Source of the DNA: Mesomycoplasma ovipneumoniae
Lineage (GTDB): Bacteria; Bacillota_I; Bacilli_A; Mycoplasmatales; Metamycoplasmataceae
DNA: 64,000 nt
Assembly (NCBI RefSeq): GCF_035918255.1
Contig: NZ_CP142136.1
Span: forward strand, 62,001 to 126,000
Direction: 5' to 3'
Shown here: positions 52,093 through 61,891 of the stretch, one piece after another
Position numbering within the stretch: position 1 is the stretch's first letter
Layout of the letters: every line of letters starts with the position of its first letter
Notes under the pieces: model-generated
What the model was told of the DNA's origin: nothing
The model's input: the letters and a program-made list of their open reading frames with translations, nothing else
The model's database searches: none
Program-made: the position numbers and the translations under genes

Positions 52093-52447
52093 GATAACAA
52101 TAATAATTAGTGTCTTTTTGCTAATTTTGATGGGCGCAAGTTTTTACTATTTTTTTCAAATAAAAACTTATAGGACCGTTAATTTTATTTTAGAAATCGA
52201 TGAAAAACACAAAACATTTGCAACAATAAATTCAGACATATATTATTTAATGGATAAAGATTCATTTGCCCAGTTTCAATTCCAGGACCGAGTAGTTAGA
52301 CTTGAAATTACAAAAATTGTTAATGTAAAACAGAATGAATTTGTTGTTGAGTTCACGAAATCACTGTTATTAAAACCAAAAACTCAATTGCCGGCCGTTC
52401 TTTTTTTAAAAAATACAGGTAATTTTTTGGATCTTTTTACAAAATAG
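52064..52447 (+). CDS. Single-pass membrane protein partnered with the C39 exporter
   Basis: 127 residues from TTG 52064, chosen because AAGGAG lies 6 bases upstream. It overlaps the exporter gene by 29 bases. One transmembrane segment near residues 13-32, then a beta-rich outer domain (about 90 residues) with no Cys. Position and topology resemble a shortened HlyD/LcnD-type accessory protein of C39 exporters, but the coiled-coil part is missing, so this is inference. No family is firmly recognised. Confidence 0.7.
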   Translation: MTSKIYQNNKITIIISVFLLILMGASFYYFFQIKTYRTVNFILEIDEKHKTFATINSDIYYLMDKDSFAQFQFQDRVVRLEITKIVNVKQNEFVVEFTKSLLLKPKTQLPAVLFLKNTGNFLDLFTK

Positions 52448-52464
52448 AATAAAATTAAATATAA

Positions 52465-52920
52465 ATGGTGAAAATTCTAATTAATTTCGAAAATCAAAGT
52501 AAGGTTAAGTTTAAATTTTTAAAGTTGTTTAAAAAAATTTTTGAAATTTTTGCAAAAAATGAAAATTTACAAGGTGAAATTAATCTAGATTTGATGCTAA
52601 TAAGTGAAAAAAAAGCCCAAAAACTAGCCCTTAAATTCAAAAACAAAGATTATGTTCCTGATGTTTTATCATTTCCAAGTGGTTTGAAAATCGAAGAAAA
52701 TAATTTGCAAATTCATTTTTTAGGCGAAATTTTTATGACACCATCAAAAATTCAACAACAAGCAAAAGACTATAATCACACCCAAAAACGCGAATTTTCA
52801 TACCTTTTTGCTCATAGCCTTTATCATTTACTAGGTTTGGATCATGACAATGATGAAAATAATAAATTTATGCACGAAAAAGTGGAAAACATTTTAAAAA
52901 ATTTGGAGATTTTTCGCTAA
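52465..52920 (+). CDS. ybeY: Endoribonuclease YbeY
   Basis: A 151-residue protein with the metal motif HSLYHLLGLDHDND (His117, His121, His127), the YbeY hallmark apart from Ser in place of the usual Gly. DYVPDVLSFP and LGEIFMTPSK are also conserved. It matures 16S rRNA and ribosomes. Its stop overlaps the cdd ATG by one base. ybeY-cdd-era is a common low-GC order. Confidence 0.93.
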   Translation: MVKILINFENQSKVKFKFLKLFKKIFEIFAKNENLQGEINLDLMLISEKKAQKLALKFKNKDYVPDVLSFPSGLKIEENNLQIHFLGEIFMTPSKIQQQAKDYNHTQKREFSYLFAHSLYHLLGLDHDNDENNKFMHEKVENILKNLEIFR

Positions 52921-53315
52921 TGGAACAAATATTTGAATCCCTAAAAAAACTAAGCAAAAATTCCTACTGTCCTTATTCTAATTTTCCAGTAGCCTCAATT
53001 TTACTAACAAAACAAGAGCACACTTTTGAAGGTATTAATGTTGAAAATGCCGTTTATCCTGCAGGAATTTGCGCCGAAAGAGTAGCGATATTTCAGGCAA
53101 TTGCCCAAGGAGTTAACCCTGAAAATTTTAAAGAAATTCACATTTATAGCCCAAAATCTAGTAAATTTATTGTCCCTTGTGGTCAGTGTTTACAAGTTTT
53201 TGTTGAATTTTTTTCTGAAAATGTTAGTATTTTTCTTTATAATTCAAAAGCAGAATTTGTTGAGAAAAAATTAAATCAACTTCTCCCCTTGCAATTTAAA
53301 AAGGATTTTTTATAA
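52920..53315 (+). CDS. cdd: Cytidine deaminase
   Basis: A 131-residue enzyme with YCPYSNFPVAS, NAVYPAGICAERVA (Cys51, Glu53) and PCGQC (Cys87, Cys90), the zinc and catalytic set of the family. It converts cytidine/deoxycytidine to uridine/deoxyuridine for salvage. Encoded between ybeY (overlap) and era (2-base gap). Confidence 0.96.
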   Translation: MEQIFESLKKLSKNSYCPYSNFPVASILLTKQEHTFEGINVENAVYPAGICAERVAIFQAIAQGVNPENFKEIHIYSPKSSKFIVPCGQCLQVFVEFFSENVSIFLYNSKAEFVEKKLNQLLPLQFKKDFL

Positions 53316-53317
53316 AT

Positions 53318-54202
53318 ATGGAAACAAAAACATGTTTTGTTGCAGTTATTGGCCGACCTAATTCAGGTAAATCTTCATTAATAAACTCGATTGTTCAATT
53401 TCCGGTTTCAATCGTTAGTCTAAAAGCCCAAACTACCAGAGATGCTATTAACGCAATTTATAATAAAGATAATCTTCAAATAGTTTTTGTTGACACTCCC
53501 GGTTTTCATAATAAAATTAATAATTTAAGTAATTCCCTAAATTTGGCGATAAATTCGACACTTGAGGGAATAGATCTTGTTCTTTTTTTGCACCCAGTCA
53601 ACGAACCAATTGATGAAAACACACAAGCATTTGCTAAAAAACTTTCAGATATTAAAAATAAAATCGCAATAATTACTAAAACTGATATTGAAGATGATGA
53701 ATTTAATTTCGAAAGTCAGTCACAAAAAATGAAGGAATTTGAATTTGAATTCGATAGCATTTTACCTTTTTCAACTAATTTTGATGATTTAAGAACCAAT
53801 TTATTAGCCCAAATTGAAAAATATGCCTATCCCTCAAATCATTTTTTCAATAATTTAGATGTTACCGATCAAAGTTCACGTTTTTTTGCAAAAGAAATAA
53901 TAAGAAAACAAATACTTTTGAATGTTGATGATGAAATTCCACACCAAACCGCTGTTGTCATTGACAATTTTGACGAATCAGAAAAAAATTGTATTCGAAT
54001 TGATGCAACAATTTATGTTGGTAGAAAATCACACTTACCAATAATTATTGGTAAAGCTGGCGCGGTTCTTGGACAAATTGGCACTAACGCTCGCAAAGAA
54101 CTCGAAGAGATTTTTGGCAAAAAAGTTGTTTTAAAAAACAGAGTAGCTGTTGCCAAAAAATGGTTTAACGACCCTAAAATGATTAAGAAATTTGGCTATT
54201 AA
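53318..54202 (+). CDS. era: GTPase Era
   Basis: This 294-residue protein has G1 IGRPNSGKSSL (about residue 11), G2 AQTTRDA, G3 DTPGF, G4 TKTD, and C-terminal KH domain with IIIGKAGAVLGQIGTNARKE (about 245-264). Era binds 16S rRNA 3' end and helps small-subunit maturation. Last gene of ybeY-cdd-era. No terminator hairpin was identified after it. Confidence 0.96.
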   Translation: METKTCFVAVIGRPNSGKSSLINSIVQFPVSIVSLKAQTTRDAINAIYNKDNLQIVFVDTPGFHNKINNLSNSLNLAINSTLEGIDLVLFLHPVNEPIDENTQAFAKKLSDIKNKIAIITKTDIEDDEFNFESQSQKMKEFEFEFDSILPFSTNFDDLRTNLLAQIEKYAYPSNHFFNNLDVTDQSSRFFAKEIIRKQILLNVDDEIPHQTAVVIDNFDESEKNCIRIDATIYVGRKSHLPIIIGKAGAVLGQIGTNARKELEEIFGKKVVLKNRVAVAKKWFNDPKMIKKFGY

Positions 54203-54455
54203 AAATTTAAATTTAGTATAAATTTTCTTTTAAATAATTAATTTGGCGACTATGCTAAAAAAGTATTTTTTGTTGCCTAAAATTACTAAAAAAAATTAAA
54301 AAATTTATTAAAAATAGACTTTAATTTGAATAAATTAAATATTTTACAATTTTGCTGTAAAATATTTAAATAAGCAAGCATGCTTTTTGAAAAAATATTT
54401 AAAAAGTTTGCTACTCATAATTTATTAATTTTAATTTGAAAAAAAGGAGTAATAT

Positions 54456-55817
54456 ATGGAAAAATTTGATATTGCAATAATTGGGGGTGGCCCAGGTGGA
54501 TACTCTTTGGCAGTTATTTTAGCTAAAAACGGCAAAAATGTTGCACTTTTTGAATCAAATTCTTTAGGTGGAACTTGTGTAAATAGGGGCTGCATCCCAA
54601 CTAAAACAATTTTAAAATCTGCAAAAATAAGACAATTAATGTCTAATTCACATAAATACGGTTTTGAATCTAGTCACACATTTAATTTAGAAAAAGTCTT
54701 TGAAAATGCACGCAATAATAGTAAAAAATTGCAACAAGCAATTAAAGGTGCGCTAGAAGGAGCTGGTGTTTCTATTTTTCACCAAGAAGCAAAATTACTT
54801 TCTAAAAACATAATTAAAGCTGAGAACAACGAAATTTATGCTGATAAAATAGTTCTTGCAACCGGAAGTAGACCAAGAAAAATACAAATTGAAGGCATTG
54901 AAAATGCAAATGTTTATACTTCTGATGATTTAATTTTAGATTATCACGATTTTGATGAATTAACAATAATTGGTGGCGGAGTTATTGCTCTTGAGTTTGC
55001 TAGTTTCTATGCCAACTTTGACAAAAAAATAACTATAATTGAATCAAATAAACAATTATTTGGCAATTTTGATGAGTCAATAAAAGACGCTGTTAATTCA
55101 ATTATCCAAAGAGATAAAATAAATATCATAACAAATGCAAAAGTTTTAAAATACGAAACTGATGGTCTACTTATTCAGCAAGGTGAAACTATTTCTAAAC
55201 ATAAAACTCAAAATATTTTACTTGCAGTTGGTAGAATTGTTAATAATGATTCATTTTCTGAGTTAAATTTAGAAAAATATGACAATGGTGTTTTAAAAGT
55301 AAACGAATTTTTTCAAACTTCTGAAGAAAACATTTATGGAATTGGTGATTTAAACGCAATTATGATGTTATCAACGAGTGCATATAAACAAGGAGATGTT
55401 GTCGCAAAACATATTTTGCACCAAAAATCTGATGAAAAATTTGTAAAATCCAATGTTCCGTTTGCAATTTATACAAATCCAGAAATTTCATTTGTTGGAA
55501 AAAGTGAAAAAGAGTTAGAAAGTGCAAAAATTGAATTTGAATCAGCGCAAATTTTTGCAAAAAATTTGCCAAGAGCGCATGCTAACTTAGATTTTGAAAT
55601 TGGTTTTGTCAAAATTAATTACGAAAAAAACACTTATAAAATTCTATCAGCAACTATTTTCCTTGAAGATTCAGCGACCTTGATTAACCAAATTGCATTA
55701 GCAATAAGCAAAAATATGACAATTTTTGACCTTCAAAATTCAGCTTTTACCCACCCTACACTTGCTGAATCTGTTTATTATATTTCAAGAAATATCGCTT
55801 TTAGTAAAAAATCCTAA
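54456..55817 (+). CDS. Dihydrolipoamide dehydrogenase-like flavoprotein
   Basis: 453 residues. FAD motif IIGGGPGGYSLAV, redox pair LGGTCVNRGCIPTK (two Cys separated by four residues), NAD motif IIGGGVIALEFA, and C-terminal AFTHPTLAESV whose His is the active-site base of the dimer. No lipoyl domain is fused and no pdhABC genes flank it, so it may serve pyruvate dehydrogenase from a distance (pdhD) or act separately. AAAGGAG lies 8 bases upstream. Confidence 0.85.
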   Translation: MEKFDIAIIGGGPGGYSLAVILAKNGKNVALFESNSLGGTCVNRGCIPTKTILKSAKIRQLMSNSHKYGFESSHTFNLEKVFENARNNSKKLQQAIKGALEGAGVSIFHQEAKLLSKNIIKAENNEIYADKIVLATGSRPRKIQIEGIENANVYTSDDLILDYHDFDELTIIGGGVIALEFASFYANFDKKITIIESNKQLFGNFDESIKDAVNSIIQRDKINIITNAKVLKYETDGLLIQQGETISKHKTQNILLAVGRIVNNDSFSELNLEKYDNGVLKVNEFFQTSEENIYGIGDLNAIMMLSTSAYKQGDVVAKHILHQKSDEKFVKSNVPFAIYTNPEISFVGKSEKELESAKIEFESAQIFAKNLPRAHANLDFEIGFVKINYEKNTYKILSATIFLEDSATLINQIALAISKNMTIFDLQNSAFTHPTLAESVYYISRNIAFSKKS

Positions 55818-56011
55818 TAATTACTGTTTTTCAGACTAAAATTTCAGTTGAAATTTTAGGAAATTAGTTTCTTTTTTAAATTGGTTAATTCTAAAACCGT
55901 TGTTTTTTGCTAAAATCAATTATAATTTAGTTTCCTTTAATTAAAGATCTAGCAAAATAAGGTAAATTAGCATATTCCCGAGTTTCCCAGTTTGATGAGA
56001 TAGTCTTAAAC

Positions 56012-56043
56012 AAGTGCCCTGGTTTAGTTTTGGGCACTTTTTT
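56012..56043. terminator. Hairpin terminator
   Basis: AAGTGCCC and GGGCACTT form an 8-pair stem with a T-run to 56043. It lies inside a dispersed repeat context and could serve transcripts from lpd. Confidence 0.65.
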
Positions 56044-56050
56044 AACTTTT

Positions 56051-56711
56051 TTGGCAAACTCAAGAAAAATAACTATCAAGGCAAAAACTCTAAATTTTAA
56101 ATCTAACACTCATGAATGCAAAATCTACTTATTAATTAAATAAAGCAAACTAAAAAAGCTAAAATTTTAACTTAAAAAGCAAAATTATAAAATATTTAAA
56201 CTACTTTTTTTAGTTTAAAATACTGGCAAAATCAATTTAAATCAATTTATGATGAAACAACAAAAATCATAAAAAAATACAACTACTATTTAAACTCAAT
56301 GCAAATAGAAAACTCGTTTTTATTTAAATTGAGCCTAAAAAAACATATGAAGTTTTGAAAGAACAATAATTAAAAGCCATAAATTTATAGATTTCTAAAC
56401 GGTCAAATTTAAGGCACTCCATCATATTTAAAAATATAATGGGAAATTCGCATTTTCTGATTTTTTTATGACAAAAACATAACTAATTCCTCCTTAATTC
56501 AATATAAAATTCATTAATTCATTCTTAGTGAGGTTTATTATAACATAATTTTATTTTAGACCAAACATTTTTTTTTTTTTTTTTACAAAAGGTTAGTTTA
56601 AAATAATAAAAATTAAGATTTTAGCGGTCAAAAAACACAGATTTACGGCTATTTTTGCGTATTTATATTTACTAGAAAGTGAATTTTTGCCATCAAACTG
56701 GCAAACTCAGG
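56051..56711 (-). repeat. ~600-bp repeat, copy B (minus orientation)
   Basis: Read on the minus strand: core CCTGAGTTTGCCAGTTTGAT at the right edge (56711), A17 (56584-56568), TATAAT (56542-56537), AAGGAGG, a 4-codon ORF at 56480-56466, inverted repeats, then GCCAA core near 56051. It closely matches copies A and C. It carries an extra stretch (AATTGATTTAAATTGATTTT) before the TTTAAACTA hairpin. Confidence 0.9.
56466..56480 (-). other. Four-codon ORF in repeat copy B
   Basis: ATG TTT TTG TCA TAA on the minus strand, 8 bases after AAGGAGG. The same ORF is found in copy C. Confidence 0.45.
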
Positions 56712-56922
56712 AAAAACTTATTTTTGGGCAACCTTTGCTAGAAATTAAGTTTGGTATTCTAATAAAGCTAAGAATAATTTTGACTATAAAAATTACATGC
56801 AAAAATAAAAAATAATCTTCTTTTTGATAAGTTAATATACTAATTTACATTTTTTTGTTTCTTATCTTTTCTTTTTTTTAGTATAATTTTAAATTTATTA
56901 AACTAAAATCGAAAGGAACAGT

Positions 56923-58722
56923 ATGAAATACAAAAATCTTCAAAACTATCCCGTTAGAAAAAGATTAAAATTTATATCATTAGGTTTATTACCAATAGCT
57001 ACTACAGTAACGTTTGTTGCATGTATCTCATCACAAGAATCAACACAACTTTCAAGATTTAACTATTTAGCAATTGGTGATTCTGTTACCGCCGGATTTA
57101 ATCAAGATACATATCGCGATTTTCAAGGTAAACTTAGCTCAGGCAACGTAAGTGGTCTTTCGTATCCTTCCTTTTTTGCACACTTTTTGCAAAAATTAAA
57201 CAAAGATTCGCTTGTTTCATACGATAATTTGGCCTTTTCTGGTGCAACAGTAAAAAATTGACTTAATTTAATTAATCCTACAAAATACCCAACTGGAAAA
57301 GTCGCTGATAATCCTTTTGTGCCTAAAAATAACGATCAAAATACAAAATACAATGATTTATCTACCGTTTTTGGCAATTTTAATAAATCAAGTTACCCTG
57401 AACTAACTCAAAAAATTAAAAGCGCTAATCTTTTAACAATGACTCTTGGCGCTAATGATATTTTCTTAGCCGCAACTAAATTTGGCCCACTTTTATCACC
57501 TGAAACATCTGGAATTAAAGAGGAATTGGATAAAATTACTGTAGAAACTGCTCAAGAAACAACTTCCCCTGATCCTAAGAAAAAACCCGATTTAAAACCA
57601 AAAATAGCCAAATATATTCAAAACGAAATTTCAGCCAAAATAACAGAATTAAAATCAGATTTAGAAAATCTTTTAAAAGAATTAAAGACAATTAATCCTA
57701 ATTTACATATAAATCTACTTCCATATAAATTGCCAAACTCACTTTTAGTGCAAATTTTAAGCAACCTTTTTGCTAATGATTTTGGTTTAGAAAAAGATTA
57801 TTTCCAAAAAGTTACAACAGAAATTAATACCGCAATTCGTGAAACAGCCCAAAAAGTTAATGTAAATTATGTTGATCCATTTGATGCAGAAGTTTGAAAT
57901 GATTCTGATACACAATTAGGAGCGACAAAATATGATATTCACCCTCAAATTAAGGGATACAAAAAAATAGCTGAACAATTATTGCTAAAATTAGCAACCG
58001 ATCAATCTCAAGCTGGCGCTGTTGTTGATAATATTAAAAAATCTACGAAATTCAGCGATAATGCTTCAGGAAATTTAACATATAAACGTGTTATTGATCT
58101 ATCAAGTGTTGCAAAAACTAATGAAGAATTATTGAAAAAAATAAACGATAATAAATCCGAAACTGATTTCATTAGTGAAGAATCTGAATTTGAAAAAACC
58201 CAAAGTACACTAATGAATGCCGATAAAATAGATTTGACTGATTCAATGTTATCAATTTTGAGTTCAAATATTTTTGGAAAATTAGATTTTAAAGACTTAG
58301 TTAAAAAATCACGAAACCTTCTAGCTGGTTCTTTTGTTAGTTTTATTCCTGAATCAGTATCAGAAAAACCTCTAGCAGAAATTTTAACATCACTTGGAGA
58401 GTTTGCTAAACCTTATCTAAATAAGCCAGATACTGATATAGTTAAGGTTGCTCTTAATAAAGTAATAGCTGATCTAGAAAAAAATGTAAAAAATCCTAAA
58501 AACCATTCAAGAATCACATTTCCTTCAATAATTAATAGCATTATTTCTAGCTTTGTTTCAAATCTTAATCTTGCAAAAGTTTTAGAGGATTTACCGAAGT
58601 TAACAGGTAGACAATCATCATCCTCATCATCAACAACACCTTCTCCATCATCTCCATCTTCAACATCATCATCTTCAACTCCATCAACCTCAGCTTCAGC
58701 AGGTTCAACCTCCAGTTCTTAA
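56923..58722 (+). CDS. SGNH/GDSL-type esterase lipoprotein
   Basis: This 599-residue lipoprotein has lipobox TFVAC at Cys34. The SGNH set follows: AIGDSVTAGF with Ser54, LAFSGATV (Gly), TLGANDIF (Asn, about 176) and YDIHPQIKGY with Asp-His (about 340). A C-terminal extension of ~200 residues ends in a 40-residue Ser/Thr/Pro tract (about 560-599). It probably hydrolyses lipids or acyl esters outside the cell to supply fatty acids. Specificity is not readable. AAAGGAA lies 7 bases upstream of the ATG. Confidence 0.88.
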
Positions 58723-58763
58723 TCACACCCCTTAAAAGCGTTATTAAAAATTAATACTTAAAA

Positions 58764-58792
58764 AACATGGCATTTTTTAATGTCATGTTCCT
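58764..58792 (+). terminator. Hairpin after the SGNH gene
   Basis: ACATGGCATT and AATGTCATGT pair with one G-U, loop of T residues. A related element lies after glyA (61842-61870). Confidence 0.55.
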
Positions 58793-58804
58793 AAACCGAA
58801 AATA

Positions 58805-58848
58805 AAAATGCAACAAATAGTAAAACAATATTATCGTTGCATTTTTTT
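58805..58848 (+). terminator. Terminator between the SGNH gene and the MFS gene
   Basis: AAAATGCAAC and GTTGCATTTT pair, with an AT loop of about 20 bases, followed by a T-run. Confidence 0.7.
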
Positions 58849-59006
58849 ATTTCCATTTATGAAATAATTTAGTAAATTTGTGTTTTTTGAATAAAAATTA
58901 CGAATATATTTCATATTTGCTTTTTTGGCCGGAATTTTAAAACTTTCTTGCAAATTTATTATATGATTATTAATATAGTAAATTTAATTTTTTGAAAGGA
59001 GAAATC

Positions 59007-60440
59007 ATAGTTAAAACAAGATTTTTTAGTAAATTTAAAGATTTTACTTGATCACAAATTTTTGCCTTAATAATATTAGCGGCTGCTGATGTTTTTGTTA
59101 TCGCTGCCCCTTATTATTTAAAAAATATTGTGCCGAATTTGCATACATATTTAGGAATTCGTGAAGACCAAGTAGCTTCTTTGACAGCCATTATTGGTTG
59201 AGTTACACTTGCAACTCAACTACCGGGCGGATTTTTATCTAACAGGATTAGTTCGCGTTGACTCTTATTTATTGCTGTTTTATCAACAGGAATTATTACA
59301 TTTTGATTTGGTATAACCATCAAAAATGCTCAACAATTAGGTGAAGAAAGTGCTTTGACTCAATATAAAATTATTTGAGGTCTTTGAGGAATCACATCAA
59401 CCCTAATCTTTTGAACCCCGCTTTGAAAACTGGTTTCACAGCAAACCGACCAAAAAAATCAAGGTCTTGCTTACGGAATTCAAGGTAGTGCAAATGGTAT
59501 AGTTGGATTTTTCCTAGTTTTTGTTATTGGTTTAATTATTACTTCAATTTATTATCCAGACAATCAAAATACTAGAGAAATCAATTCTACACCTTTTGCT
59601 GCTTATACTTTTACAATTGGTAGTTTTTTAGTAATTACTTCATTTTTGGTTCTCTTTTTTGTTAAAGAGAAAAAAATTGAACGTTATACTAACAAAATTA
59701 GTCTTGAATCTATCAAGAAAAATATTAACCAAATTTTTGTCTCACTTAAAAATTGAAAACTATGAATGCTTTCAATTTTTGTAATGGGAATGTATACTTT
59801 CCAATCAGTTTTTGCCTATTATTTAGTTCAAGTGTTAAATAATGTCTTTTTAGCACCTACAATTTTAGTTACAATTCTTGGTGGAATTAGAACTTATGGA
59901 CTTCGAGGTTTAATTAGCTCTTATGTTGGTTACTATGCTGACAAATTTAGAAGCTACATTCTCATTTTAGTCTTAACAGCAGTGACAGGAATGTTTGTTA
60001 TTTTAACTATTTTACTTCTTACCTTAGCAGGAATTCAAGAGCCTGGAACTCCACTGTTTATCTTCTTTATAATATTGGTTACAATTTTATTCTTAATTGC
60101 AGGTTCTCTATCATGAGTAATGGTAACTCTTAGATTTACTCAAGTTGCTGAAATTGAAATTGGTAAAAATAACTATGCAAGTTCAGTTGGAATTCTTTCA
60201 TTTATTGCATTTTCGCCAGATGCTTGATTTTATGAATTATCAGGATATGTTGGAAAAGTCTATACAATTGAAGGACAAACAAATACTTCGCCTTTAGGTT
60301 ACCAATTAATTTTAACAATCGCATTAGGTGTTGCCTTATTTGGAACAATTTGTGGTCTAATAGTCTTTTTACACAATCGCGCTGAACTTAAAAAGCTAGG
60401 CAAAACAAATTATCGCTGAAGGGAATTAGATAATGCCTAA
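59007..60440 (+). CDS. MFS transporter, likely for glycerophosphodiesters (GlpU-like)
   Basis: About 477 residues, about 12 membrane helices, open only with many TGA Trp codons. The loop [12 protein letters not shown] (about 75) and the MFS-type helix pattern are visible. The 3' end overlaps glpQ by 8 bases, so it probably imports the glycerophosphodiesters that GlpQ cleaves (inference from pairing). No ATG fits. GAAAGGAG lies 5 bases before an ATA (59007), and a TTG at 58992 is the alternative start without a ribosome site. Confidence 0.82.
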
Positions 60441-61167
60441 AAAACAATTGTTAATAGCGCACCGTGGTTATTCAGGAATCGCACCTGAAAATACCAAACT
60501 AGCTTTTGATTTAGCATATGAATTTAATTTTGATGGAATCGAATTAGATGTTCATTTAACTAAAGATAATAGAATAGTTGTCATTCATGACGAGGATACT
60601 AAAAGAACAGCTGGTGTTGATAAAATAATTGCAAATAGCACTTTATCTGAATTATATAATGATGACCATAGTTTACATTTTCAACTTGAGACTCGTAAGC
60701 AAAGGATTTTAACACTTGAGGACTTTTTAGATCTTTATCTTGATAAGTTTGAAGTAATTAATGTTGAACTTAAAACTGACCAAACTGAATACATTGGAAT
60801 TGAAAGAGTTATTGATGACTTATCAGTTAGATATGGGGAGGACTTTTTTGACAAAATAATTTTTTCTTCCTTTAATTTTTCTACACTTGAACGTATGTTT
60901 AAATTAAATTCTAAATATCAACTTGGTTTTTTATTTTGAACTAAAACCCAACTAACAAGTGTAAGTCAGAAAGAAATCAAACAAATTTGCAAGTACCTCC
61001 ATCCTTGAATAGATTTATATGACGAAGAACCAGCGATGATTGAAGCTTTTGGTCTACCACTAAACTTATGAACTCTCAAATCAAAAGCCCGCTACCAAAA
61101 ATATTTAAATAACAAACATGTATATAGCCAAATAAGTAATTACAAATATAGCAAAGATATTAATTAA
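60433..61167 (+). CDS. glpQ: Glycerophosphodiester phosphodiesterase
   Basis: This 244-residue GDPD enzyme has AHRGYSGIAPENTKLAF (catalytic His and Glu-Asn), FDGIELDVHLTKD (metal Glu/Asp and second His) and VIHDEDTKRT. It releases glycerol-3-phosphate from glycerophosphodiesters. Mycoplasma GlpQ feeds glycerol-3-P metabolism, which in some species produces H2O2, and also affects gene regulation in M. pneumoniae. It is translated from an ATG inside the MFS gene's end. Confidence 0.93.
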
Positions 61168-61180
61168 AACTCAAGCCAAT

Positions 61181-61218
61181 AAAAAATCATCTTCTTAAAA
61201 ATGGAGATGATTTTTGCT
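61181..61218 (+). terminator. Terminator after glpQ
   Basis: AAAAATCATCT and AGATGATTTTT pair, with a 12-base loop and a T-run in the 3' arm. Confidence 0.75.
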
Positions 61219-61223
61219 AAATA

Positions 61224-61834
61224 GGAAAAATAACTATCAAGGCAAAAACACTGAATTTTAAATCTAACACTCACGAATGCAAAATCTACTTATTAATCAA
61301 ATAAAGCAAACTAAAAAAGCTAAAATTTTAACTAAAAACCAAAATATGAAATATTTAAACTACTTTTTTAGTTTAAAACACTGTCAAAAATCATAAAAAA
61401 ATACAACTACTATTTAAACTCAATGTAAATATAAAACTCGTTTTTACTTACATTGAGCCTAAAAAAATATATGAAGTTTTGAAAGAACAATAATTAAAAG
61501 CCATAAATTTGTAGATTTCTAAACGGTCAAATTTAAGACATTCCATCATATTTAAAAATATAATGGATAATTCGCATTTTCTGATTTTTTTTATGACAAA
61601 AACATAACTAATTCCTCCTTAATTCAATATCAAAAATTTATTAATTCATTCTTAGTGAGGTTATTATAGCATAATTTTATTTTAGACCAAACATTTTTTT
61701 TTTTTTTTGCAAAATGTTAATTTTAAAATAATAAAAATTAAGACTTTAGCACCAAAAAAGACGGATTTACCGGTATTTTTGCATATTTCTATTTACTAAA
61801 AAGTAAATTTTGGCCATCAAACTGCCAAACTCAA
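61224..61834 (-). repeat. ~600-bp repeat, copy C (minus orientation)
   Basis: Read on the minus strand: core CTTGAGTTTGGCAGTTTGAT at 61834, A15 (61708-61694), TATAAT (61668-61663), AAGGAGG, 4-codon ORF (61605-61591), hairpins, AT-rich tail. Same order as A and B, differing from B by scattered substitutions and the absent extra stretch. Confidence 0.9.
61591..61605 (-). other. Four-codon ORF in repeat copy C
   Basis: ATG TTT TTG TCA TAA on the minus strand after AAGGAGG, as in copy B. Confidence 0.45.
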
Positions 61835-61841
61835 GAAAAAT

Positions 61842-61870
61842 ATGACATTTTTTAACGTCATGTTTTTTAT
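61842..61870 (-). terminator. Hairpin terminator after glyA
   Basis: ATGAC-ATTTTTTAAC-GTCAT pairs, with T/A runs on both sides. It lies between the glyA stop and repeat copy C. Confidence 0.6.
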
Positions 61871-61891
61871 TAAAAAAATAATTTATTCTTT

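Larger units (their letters stand above)
55818..56922. other. Gene-free 1.1-kb stretch with repeats
   Basis: Contents in order: a core CCCGAGTTTCCCAGTTTGAT (55977), a hairpin terminator (56012-56043), and repeat copy B (56051-56711). The promoter area of the SGNH gene follows. No other gene is supported. Confidence 0.75.

Noticed and set aside
54203-54455. Possible small gene between era and the dihydrolipoamide dehydrogenase
   Set aside because: AT-rich with stops in all frames and no ribosome site. I see only spacer.
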